From the NCBI GenBank assembly GCA_028288315.1, contig JAQBNY010000145.1, positions 1-15,184 on the forward strand: a DNA stretch of 15,184 nt, read 5' to 3'. The translations under genes were made by a program, and so were the position numbers. Below, piece by piece: positions 7,538-14,199 of the stretch. Below the pieces are notes generated by a model. That model saw only the letters and a program-made list of their open reading frames with translations, searched no databases and was not told the origin of the DNA. This DNA comes from Mucilaginibacter sp. GTDB lineage: Bacteria; Bacteroidota; Bacteroidia; Sphingobacteriales; Sphingobacteriaceae. Position 1 is the first letter of the stretch, and every line of letters begins with the position of its first letter.

Positions 7538-7600
7538 GCACCTACAGTGCAAATAGCATCTTTTTTATTTTCTACAAAGCGGTTGCACCTACGGCGCAAA
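7538..7600. repeat. Two direct copies of a GCACCTAC hairpin repeat
   Basis: GCACCTACAGTGCAAA (7538-7553) and GCACCTACGGCGCAAA (7585-7600) agree at 14 of 16 positions and sit 47 bases apart. Each can fold into a short hairpin (TTGC/GCAA ends with a TAC loop in the second). The second copy lies inside the inverted-repeat element at 7568-7708, so the two may be parts of one larger repeat. Function unknown. Confidence 0.5.
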
Positions 7601-7708
7601 AAATGTGTACAGATACTAAACATCAATATACTCCATCAGGGCAACTGTTTACCAATGCATTTTTAAACATTGCTATCTGCCCCATCGAGGCTACCGCTTT
7701 GTAGAAAA
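7568..7708. mobile_element. MITE-like element with perfect 16-base terminal inverted repeats
   Basis: TTTTCTACAAAGCGGT (7568-7583) and its exact reverse complement ACCGCTTTGTAGAAAA (7693-7708) bound a 141-base unit; similarity between the arms continues imperfectly inward. There is no transposase and no convincing gene inside. The structure fits a miniature inverted-repeat element or the relic of one, but I see no clear target-site duplication, so a structured RNA or an old repeat cannot be excluded. It lies in the 330-base gap between the Rieske gene and mnmA. Confidence 0.5.
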
Positions 7709-7715
7709 ACAAAGT

Positions 7716-7749
7716 AACAAAGGCCCTTTGTTCCATAGGGACTACCCTA
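7716..7749. repeat. Adjacent palindromes upstream of mnmA
   Basis: AACAAAGGCCCTTTGTT (7716-7732) is a perfect 17-base palindrome, eight bases beyond the inverted-repeat element. TAGGG (7736-7740) and CCCTA (7745-7749) follow as a small hairpin. There is no T tract, so they are not obvious terminators for the Rieske gene. They may be the outer part of the same repeat family. Confidence 0.4.
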
Positions 7750-7820
7750 CCATAAATATCAAACAATTTCATTTTACTATCCCCTGACCCTACCCCTAAC
7801 CTATATAAATAGGAAAGCCG

Positions 7821-7828
7821 TATCTTTG
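7821..7828 (+). promoter_or_regulatory. -7 promoter box of mnmA
   Basis: TATCTTTG matches the Bacteroidota -7 consensus TAnnTTTG exactly and ends 8 bases before the mnmA ATG at 7837. No TTTG is present 19-21 bases upstream, so only half of the promoter is supported. If used, the transcript would be leaderless or nearly so. Confidence 0.5.
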
Positions 7829-7836
7829 TGCTCAAT

Positions 7837-8925
7837 ATGAGTAAGCACGGAAGAATATTGGTAGCGATGAGCGGCGGAGTTGATAGTTCGGTAGCGGCAG
7901 TGATGCTGCACGAGCAGGGCTACGAAGTTATTGGGCTTACTATGAAAACGTGGGACTACGCCGCATCTGGCGGTAGCTCAAAAGAAACAGGTTGCTGCAG
8001 CCTGGATAGTATTAATGATGCCCGTGCTTTAGCAGTTGGCTATGGCTTCCCGCATTATATATTAGATATCCGCAATGAGTTTGGCGATTTTGTCATTGAC
8101 AACTTTGTTGATGAATATCTTGCCGGCCGTACCCCTAACCCATGCGTTTTGTGCAACACCCACATTAAATGGGAGGCATTATTAAAACGCGCCGATAAAC
8201 TGGACTGCGAATTTATAGCAACAGGCCATTATGCCAATATCCGTTTACAGGATAGCGGCAGGTATGTAATATCAAAAGGTAAAGACGAAAATAAAGATCA
8301 ATCATACGTACTATGGGGGGTATCTCAAAAAAACCTTGCACGTACCAAATTCCCTTTAGGCAGTTTCTCTAAACCCGAAATAAGGCAGATGGCTGTTGAT
8401 ATGGGTCAGTTGGAACTGGCAGGCAAAAGCGAAAGTTACGAGATATGCTTTGTGCCCGATAACGACTACAGATCATTCCTGAGACATAAAGTTGAGGACC
8501 TTGATGAACGTGTTGGCCCGGGTAACTTTGTATTAACTGACGGCACTTTAGTAGGCAAACACCAGGGATATCCTTTTTATACCATCGGTCAGCGTAAGGG
8601 ATTGGGCATTGCATTGGGCAAGCCAATGTTTGTTACCCAAATTCAGCCGGAGAGCAATACCGTTGTATTAGGTACTATTGATGAACTTGAAAAGAAGGAA
8701 GCCTGGGTACGTAACCTAAATTTGGTAAAATACGAAACCATTACCGAGCCATTAGAAGCAGTAACCAAAATACGTTATAAAGATGCAGGTACCGAAAGCA
8801 AGATACAGCAAATAGGCGACCACATGAAAGTATCTTTCGACCACATGGTATCGGGCATTGCGCCGGGCCAGTCTGCCGTGTTTTATGAAGGCAATGACCT
8901 TTTAGGCGGCGGTTTCCTTATTTAA
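7837..8925 (+). CDS. mnmA: tRNA-specific 2-thiouridylase MnmA
   Basis: MnmA places sulfur on C2 of the wobble uridine (U34) of tRNAs for Lys, Glu and Gln, activating the base with ATP and taking sulfur from a persulfide relay. The 362-residue protein has the ATP-pyrophosphatase P-loop SGGVDSSV (12-19), the catalytic pair Cys103 in NPCVLCN and Cys204 in YEICFVPD, the FIATGHYA segment (126-133), and YTIGQRKGLGI (248-258) in the central domain; a C-terminal beta barrel ends the chain. I start it at the ATG at 7837. A GTG at 7828 is also in frame but overlaps the predicted -7 box and adds only three residues. It is monocistronic as far as can be seen: the next gene, topA, has its own promoter. 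Confidence 0.97.
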   Translation: MSKHGRILVAMSGGVDSSVAAVMLHEQGYEVIGLTMKTWDYAASGGSSKETGCCSLDSINDARALAVGYGFPHYILDIRNEFGDFVIDNFVDEYLAGRTPNPCVLCNTHIKWEALLKRADKLDCEFIATGHYANIRLQDSGRYVISKGKDENKDQSYVLWGVSQKNLARTKFPLGSFSKPEIRQMAVDMGQLELAGKSESYEICFVPDNDYRSFLRHKVEDLDERVGPGNFVLTDGTLVGKHQGYPFYTIGQRKGLGIALGKPMFVTQIQPESNTVVLGTIDELEKKEAWVRNLNLVKYETITEPLEAVTKIRYKDAGTESKIQQIGDHMKVSFDHMVSGIAPGQSAVFYEGNDLLGGGFLI

Positions 8926-8937
8926 GATAAAAGATCC

Positions 8938-9004
8938 CTTGTTATACTGAATATATAAAGCATCTATTTACCGATAGGCCGTTTCACATGCTCAGTATCA
9001 CAAG
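8938..9004. repeat. Short intergenic inverted-repeat element, degraded copy 2
   Basis: CTTGTTATACTGA (8938-8950) and TCAGTATCACAAG (8992-9004) are inverted arms matching at 12 of 13 positions. The TGTTATACTGA end resembles TGTCATCCTGA of the element at 905-983, and both contain a GCATCT or AGATGC block. I take them as diverged members of one family. It lies just after the mnmA stop and has no T tract. Confidence 0.45.
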
Positions 9005-9132
9005 TAAATTACTCCGCCCGAAACCCCTTCCTAAACAACCAACCACTGCAAATTTGCCATAATAATTACTTTTTTACACAAACATATCAGGTAACATAAT
9101 CTTTATAACATTATCAACTCAAAAAAACATAA

Positions 9133-9165
9133 TTTGCGTTTCTATCGCATTTTATGTTTTCTTTG
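9133..9165 (+). promoter_or_regulatory. Promoter of topA
   Basis: TTTG (9133-9136) is followed after 21 bases by TTTCTTTG (9158-9165), one mismatch from the TTTG, 19-21 bases, TAnnTTTG consensus. Transcription should start near 9170, leaving a leader of about a dozen bases before the ATG at 9184. A weak AAGG lies at 9176-9179. Confidence 0.6.
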
Positions 9166-9183
9166 CAAAAACAACAAGGTTAA

Positions 9184-11583
9184 ATGGCTAAAAACTTACT
9201 AATAGTTGAATCACCGGCGAAAGCCAAAACAATTGAAGGTTACCTGGGAAAGGATTTTACCGTAAAGTCAAGTTACGGCCATATTCGCGACCTTGTTAAA
9301 TCTGAAGATGCTATTGATATCAACAATAACTTCACACAACGATATGAAGTGCCTGCCGATAAGAAGCAGGTGGTTAGTGAGTTAAAAAAATTAGCTAAAG
9401 AAGCAGACATTGTATGGCTCGCATCCGATGAGGACCGCGAGGGAGAAGCCATATCATGGCACTTATTTGAAACACTGGGTTTGAAAGAGCCAGATACCCG
9501 CCGCATTGTTTTCCATGAGATAACCAAGCCGGCAATAATGCGCGCCATTGAGAATCCGCGTAAAATAGATTATAATCTGGTGAATGCACAGCAGGCCCGC
9601 CGCGTTTTAGACAGGCTGGTTGGTTTTGAATTATCGCCGGTTTTATGGAAAAAAGTTAAACCATCACTATCTGCGGGCCGGGTACAATCTGTTGCGGTAC
9701 GTTTAATTGTTGATAGGGAACGCGAGATAAATAAATTCAAATCAGAGGCTGCTTTTAAAGTAGTAGCCATATTTGGCACAGGCAGAAATGCCTTTAAAGC
9801 GGAATTGCCTGAGCGTTTCAGCAAACAGGAGGATGCCGAAAAATTCTTACAGGATTGCATTAAGGCTATCTTCGACATAAAATCATTAGAAACCAGGCCC
9901 GCCAAACGTTCACCCGCTGCACCATTTACCACATCTACCTTACAACAGGAAGCCAGCCGTAAATTGGGTTACTCGGTAGCGCGAACCATGCAGGTAGCAC
10001 AAAAGCTGTATGAATCGGGTAATATTACCTACATGCGTACAGATTCGGTAAACTTATCTGATACTGCTTTAAATGCTGCTGCTGCCGAAATTGTATCTGC
10101 CTACGGCGATAAATATCATCAGCATAGAAAATATAAAACAAAAAGTGCCGGCGCACAAGAAGCGCACGAAGCTATCCGCCCAACTTATTTTGATAAACAT
10201 ACTATTGATGGCGATGGATCAGAGAAACGCTTATATGAATTGATCTGGAAACGTGCCATAGCCTCACAAATGAGCGAAGCACAGTTTGAAAAGACGGTTG
10301 CAAAAATTAGTATATCAACACGTAAAGAAGAATTGGTTGCCAATGGCGAGGTAATGAAATTTGATGGTTTCCTGAAAGTTTACCTTGAAAGTAGTGACGA
10401 GGATGAGGATAACCAAACAGCTGATGGCGAGAATGCAATACTGCCACCTTTAACAAAAGGACAGGTTTTAGACCTGCAGGAGCTTACGGCTACAGAAAGA
10501 TTTTCGCGCCCGCCTGCACGTTATACCGAAGCAAGCTTAGTTAAGAAATTAGAGGAATTAGGGATAGGCCGTCCATCAACCTATGCCCCTACTATATCAA
10601 CCATACAAAACCGCGGTTACGTGGTTAAAGAAGAGCGCGAAGGCCGTCAAAGGAACTTCCGTGTACTAACGCTAAAAGGCGAAAACATTACCAAAGAACA
10701 AAAAACCGAGAATACCGGTGCCGAACGCGGCAAGCTGTTCCCCACTGATATTGGCGCTGTGGTGAATGACTTTTTGGTTCAGCATTTTCATGGGATTGTT
10801 GATTTTAACTTTACCGCCAGTGTTGAAAAGCAGTTTGATGAAATTGCCCAGGGTTTGCAGGACTGGACAAAAATGATCCGCTCTTTTTATGACCCTTTCC
10901 ATAAGGATGTACAAAGCACCATTGAAACTGCTGACAAAGCAACCGGCGAACGCGAATTAGGTGTACACCCGGAGAGTGGTAAAAAAATGTCGGTACGTAT
11001 TGGTCGTTACGGCCCGTTTGTACAGGTTGGTGAAAATGCTACTGAAGAAAATGGAGAAGAAAAACCGCTATATGCAAGCCTTCGCACCGGCCAGAGTATA
11101 GAAACCATTACTTTAGAAGAGGCGCTTGAACTATTCAAGTTACCAAAAGTTGTTGGTGAATTTGAAGGCAAGGTAATGAAAGTTGCAATTGGCCGTTTTG
11201 GACCGTACATAAGTCATAACGGTGCTTTTGTTTCGCTGCCAAAAGAGATTGACCCATTGGATGTTACCGAAGAGGAAGCCATTGAGTTAATTAACGCCAA
11301 GCGTAAGAAAGATGCGGAAAAACTGATAAAGGCCTTTGACGAGGATGAAACTGTTAAAGTTTTAAACGGACGCTGGGGCCCGTATATTGAATTTGGAAAA
11401 CTAAACGTTAAAATACCTAAGGATAAAGACCCTTTAACCCTAACCTTTGAAGAATGTAAAGCCCTAGCTGATGCTATGCCAAAAGATGCCAAAAAAGGGC
11501 GATTTGGTAAAGCTGCACCTTCTGCTAAAACAGCAGCAAAAAAAGCGCCTGCAAAGAAAAAGGCTGTCGCAAAGAAGAAATAG
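9184..11583 (+). CDS. topA: DNA topoisomerase I (type IA)
   Basis: TopA relaxes negative supercoils by transient single-strand cleavage through a 5'-phosphotyrosine link. The 799-residue protein begins with a Toprim domain (about 3-115; Glu9, and D82/D84 in SDEDREGE) and continues with the type IA core: NAQQARRVLDRLVGF (134-148), LSAGRVQSVAVRLIVDRE (162-179), the active site Tyr283 in ITYMRTDS, and IGRPSTYAPTISTI (461-474). It lacks the four-cysteine zinc fingers of the E. coli enzyme. Instead three topoisomerase C-terminal repeats are seen at GRYGPFVQVG (607-616), GRFGPYISHNG (670-680) and GRWGPYIEFG (729-738), followed by a Lys/Ala-rich tail (about 766-799) likely to bind DNA through charge. 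This layout is usual outside gammaproteobacteria. The start follows a good promoter by about a dozen bases. Identity is certain. Confidence 0.98.
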   Translation: MAKNLLIVESPAKAKTIEGYLGKDFTVKSSYGHIRDLVKSEDAIDINNNFTQRYEVPADKKQVVSELKKLAKEADIVWLASDEDREGEAISWHLFETLGLKEPDTRRIVFHEITKPAIMRAIENPRKIDYNLVNAQQARRVLDRLVGFELSPVLWKKVKPSLSAGRVQSVAVRLIVDREREINKFKSEAAFKVVAIFGTGRNAFKAELPERFSKQEDAEKFLQDCIKAIFDIKSLETRPAKRSPAAPFTTSTLQQEASRKLGYSVARTMQVAQKLYESGNITYMRTDSVNLSDTALNAAAAEIVSAYGDKYHQHRKYKTKSAGAQEAHEAIRPTYFDKHTIDGDGSEKRLYELIWKRAIASQMSEAQFEKTVAKISISTRKEELVANGEVMKFDGFLKVYLESSDEDEDNQTADGENAILPPLTKGQVLDLQELTATERFSRPPARYTEASLVKKLEELGIGRPSTYAPTISTIQNRGYVVKEEREGRQRNFRVLTLKGENITKEQKTENTGAERGKLFPTDIGAVVNDFLVQHFHGIVDFNFTASVEKQFDEIAQGLQDWTKMIRSFYDPFHKDVQSTIETADKATGERELGVHPESGKKMSVRIGRYGPFVQVGENATEENGEEKPLYASLRTGQSIETITLEEALELFKLPKVVGEFEGKVMKVAIGRFGPYISHNGAFVSLPKEIDPLDVTEEEAIELINAKRKKDAEKLIKAFDEDETVKVLNGRWGPYIEFGKLNVKIPKDKDPLTLTFEECKALADAMPKDAKKGRFGKAAPSAKTAAKKAPAKKKAVAKKK

Positions 11584-11602
11584 TTTATAGCTTTAGCGCT
11601 AA

Positions 11603-11635
11603 TGATTGATACTTATCCAAAAAACATATCAATCA
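11603..11635. repeat. Inverted repeat downstream of topA
   Basis: TGATTGATA (11603-11611) and TATCAATCA (11627-11635) are perfect 9-base arms around a 15-base spacer, 19 bases after the topA stop. No T tract follows. A 10-base palindrome TTAGCGCTAA (11593-11602) precedes it. It could stabilise the 3' end of the topA message or mark a weak terminator. Confidence 0.4.
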
Positions 11636-11664
11636 AATAGTTAGCAAAATATTCCTATATTTAA

Positions 11665-11727
11665 AGGCTTAAAATGCGCATATTGATGCAGGTTAATAAC
11701 CCGCATCAATATGCGCGTCTTAAGCTT
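11665..11727. promoter_or_regulatory. Long near-perfect hairpin between topA and the type IX cargo gene
   Basis: The core arms GCGCATATTGATGC (11676-11689) and GCATCAATATGCGC (11703-11716) are perfect complements. Inside, GGTT/AACC closes a 3-base loop (11695-11697) after one A-C mismatch. Outside, GCTTAA (11667-11672) pairs with TTAAGC (11720-11725) after one mismatch, an A-T pair and a G-T wobble. The fold uses almost all of 63 bases and ends 12 bases before the cargo gene ATG. There is no T run, so it is not a standard terminator. A TATATTTA (11656-11663), one mismatch from the -7 consensus, precedes it, so the stem might sit at the 5' end of the cargo mRNA (inference). Confidence 0.6.
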
Positions 11728-11739
11728 ATTACCTAATTA

Positions 11740-14196
11740 ATGAAACCTTATCTTGTTTTAAAAAAAGGTCTGAGACTTTTTTTAGTCATTTTATGCACCT
11801 TTTTACTCAATAGTGCAACGTTTGCCCAAACAGGCTCATGCCCCGCAAATATTGATTTTGAATTTGGTAACTTTAACAATTGGCAGGCATATACCGGTAT
11901 AACTTTTTCTTGGGGTGGTCCTAATATTATTAATGTGGCTCCAACTGTCCCTACACCTGGGGTGCTTGATATTATACAAAAAGGTACAGGTGTAGATCCT
12001 TATGGCAATTTCCCAACCTCTGCCCCGGATGGCAGTAATTACTCCGTAAAATTGGGCAACGACGGTACAGGTGCTCAGGCCGATAGAATAAGCTATGATT
12101 TTGATGTACCAGCAACTCAACAAAATTTCGTTTTAACTTATCAATACGCTGTTGTATTACAAGATCCAGGTCATGCCCCGGCTGACCAGCCCCGTTTTAC
12201 CGCTAAAGTATTTGACCTTACCGACAATACGTACATAACATGCGGATCATTCGAGTATGCTGCCACTGCTGCACTTCCGGGCTTTAAAAAGTCTTCCGTA
12301 CAAGTCTATTCCGGAGACGTCATTTATAAAGAGTGGACACCTGTTAGCATTAATTTAAACGGTTATGGAGGCCATAAATTGCGACTTGAATTTACAGCAG
12401 CTGATTGTACCTTAGGAGCACATTTTGGATATGCCTACATAGATATTAACAGCAGCTGTTCTGAATTAATTCAAGGAACAGACTTTTGCCCTACAGAACC
12501 TAATGTAACACTTACCGGCCCGGCAGGTTATAACCAATATAAATGGTACTCGGCAGATGGGTTGAAATTATTAGGTACCGGCCAAATACTCAGTATACCA
12601 TCAGCAGGTGCTGATGGTATATCATTAAAATTAGATTTAATACCATTTGTAGGTTTTGGTTGTAATTACACTGTTTATGCAACATTAAAAGCTTTGCCCG
12701 GCTTTACATTTAATGTTACAGATCCCGCCCCTGTTTGCGCACCGGCATCTATTGATCTTACAAGCCCCCAAATAACAAAAACAAGTGATGCTGGCCTGGT
12801 ATATACTTATTGGAAAGATGCTGCCGCAACAATTGCCTTGCCATTGCCAAATGCTTTAACTACCTCAGGCACTTATTACATAAAAGCGACAGCGCCTTGG
12901 GGTTGTACTAATATCAAACCTGTAAATGTAGTAGCTCCCCCACTTCCAACGATAATTATTACCGATCCGCAAACAGTTTGTTTTTCATCGCCTGTTGATA
13001 TTACTGCAGCAGGTGTTACCGTGGGTAGTAGCGCGGGTTTAACCTTTACATATTGGACTGACGCCGCAGCTACGCAACCTTTAAGTAACCCCACAAACAT
13101 AACCGTGGCCGGCACTTATTATATTATGGCCACAACAACCAGTGGCTGCTCTTATATAAAGCCAGTAAAAATAACTTATTACCCATTACCTGTATTAACA
13201 ATAACTAACCCGACAGCGGTTTGCTATCCTTTAGTGGTCGATATTACAAAGGCTAATATAACTGCAGGTAGTGATGCTAACCTTACTTATACCTATTGGG
13301 CAGACCAAGCTGCTACAATACCTTTATTATCTCCTGATCAACTGGCACAAAGCAGTACCTATTATATAAAGGCTGTTAATAACAATGGCTGCGAAAAAAT
13401 AAATGCTGTTGTTGTTACAATAAACCCACTACCTGAGTTAGTAATCAATCCTCCAGCAGCAGCCTGCTATCTGGAAAAGGTGGATATTACTGCACTATCT
13501 GTAACTGCTGGCAGTAGCAATATTGACAAGCTAACTTATTGGACCGATTCACGTGCAACTATCCCCTTAACAACGCCACGTGCAGTAGCCGATAGTGGTG
13601 TTTATTACATAAAGGCAACGAGTATATATGGTTGTGATGTAATTAAGGCTGTTACCGTAAATATTCATAAGCTCCCGGTTGTTACTATTACAAACCCGGC
13701 AAAAGTATATATACCTAATTTGGTAGACCTTACTAAAGCTGAAGTTACAGCTGGCAGCTCACCTAAATTGACGTTTACGTATTTTATTGATAGTGATGCT
13801 TTAAATGAGGTAAGCAACGCGCGGGCCATTAATAAAACAGGCACTTACTACATTAAGGGCACAAATAATTACGGTTGTTACACCATAACACCTGTAGAGG
13901 TTACCGTTGCCACCATACCGCAAATTTTAGTGCCCAAAGCCTTTACACCAATACAATTGAGCAATAACAGGCTATACCCATTTTTATTGGGTATAAAAAC
14001 CTTTAAGGTTTTCAGGGTGTACAATCGGTGGGGCTCCCTCGTATTTCAAACCAACGATCCTACCCCTTCAAACGGCTGGGATGGAGTTTACAAAGGGCAA
14101 ATACATTTCATGGATACCTTTAGCTGGTATGCCGAAGGTTATGATTATGTAGATAAGCTGATTCATAAAAGTGGTAATACCATCCTATTAAAATAG
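11740..14196 (+). CDS. Secreted repeat protein with type IX secretion type B C-terminal domain
   Basis: This 818-residue protein is built for export to the cell surface. Residues 1-29 are a signal peptide (LRLFLVILCTFLLNSATFA, then Q30). Residues 34-240 look like a beta-sandwich adhesion or carbohydrate-binding domain (DFEFGNFNNWQAYTG, FGYAYIDINSSC). A PKD/Ig-like stretch spans about 248-318. Five tandem repeats of about 81 residues cover 319-725, each with a YWTDAAAT-like and a TYYIKA-like motif. The gliding-motility-type (CHU_C, type B) sorting domain is at 726-818, with FKVFRVYNRWGSLVF (755-769) and GWDG (779-782). The usual NGDGxND after FTP is replaced by IQLSNNRLY. The PorP/SprF gene starts 3 bases after its stop, as is usual for type B cargo. 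The passenger most likely mediates adhesion or matrix contact; no enzymatic motif is seen. The ligand is unknown. Confidence 0.92.
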   Translation: MKPYLVLKKGLRLFLVILCTFLLNSATFAQTGSCPANIDFEFGNFNNWQAYTGITFSWGGPNIINVAPTVPTPGVLDIIQKGTGVDPYGNFPTSAPDGSNYSVKLGNDGTGAQADRISYDFDVPATQQNFVLTYQYAVVLQDPGHAPADQPRFTAKVFDLTDNTYITCGSFEYAATAALPGFKKSSVQVYSGDVIYKEWTPVSINLNGYGGHKLRLEFTAADCTLGAHFGYAYIDINSSCSELIQGTDFCPTEPNVTLTGPAGYNQYKWYSADGLKLLGTGQILSIPSAGADGISLKLDLIPFVGFGCNYTVYATLKALPGFTFNVTDPAPVCAPASIDLTSPQITKTSDAGLVYTYWKDAAATIALPLPNALTTSGTYYIKATAPWGCTNIKPVNVVAPPLPTIIITDPQTVCFSSPVDITAAGVTVGSSAGLTFTYWTDAAATQPLSNPTNITVAGTYYIMATTTSGCSYIKPVKITYYPLPVLTITNPTAVCYPLVVDITKANITAGSDANLTYTYWADQAATIPLLSPDQLAQSSTYYIKAVNNNGCEKINAVVVTINPLPELVINPPAAACYLEKVDITALSVTAGSSNIDKLTYWTDSRATIPLTTPRAVADSGVYYIKATSIYGCDVIKAVTVNIHKLPVVTITNPAKVYIPNLVDLTKAEVTAGSSPKLTFTYFIDSDALNEVSNARAINKTGTYYIKGTNNYGCYTITPVEVTVATIPQILVPKAFTPIQLSNNRLYPFLLGIKTFKVFRVYNRWGSLVFQTNDPTPSNGWDGVYKGQIHFMDTFSWYAEGYDYVDKLIHKSGNTILLK
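12694..13914 (+). repeat. Five in-frame tandem repeats (83 + 4 x 81 codons) in the cargo gene
   Basis: Repeat units start at residues 319, 402, 483, 564 and 645 (bases 12694, 12943, 13186, 13429, 13672); the last four are each exactly 81 residues long. Each opens with LP, then an ITDP or ITNP-like turn, DIT, a TAGS-like turn, TYW, TYYIKA and a GC near the end. Units 1-4 have a paired Cys early (333, 414, 495, 576) and late (389, 470, 551, 632) that could form a disulfide. Unit 5 keeps only the late Cys (713). DNA identity between units has drifted, so expansion is not recent. Confidence 0.85.
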
Positions 14197-14199
14197 CGT

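Noticed and set aside
7623..7835. Minus-strand 70-codon ORF in the Rieske-mnmA gap
   Set aside because: It runs through the inverted repeat arm, the palindromes and the mnmA -7 box, resembles no family I know, and is best explained as chance reading of repeat DNA.
7828..7836. GTG at 7828 as start of mnmA
   Set aside because: It overlaps the predicted -7 promoter box; the ATG at 7837 gives the usual N-terminus just ahead of the P-loop.
11480..11583. Lysine-rich end of topA as a frameshift or assembly artefact
   Set aside because: The frame and codon use are continuous, and basic tails after C-terminal repeats are common in this TopA type.
12694..13914. CRISPR-like or recent satellite array
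   Set aside because: The periodicity is coding, in frame and 81 codons long, with diverged DNA; it is a protein domain repeat.
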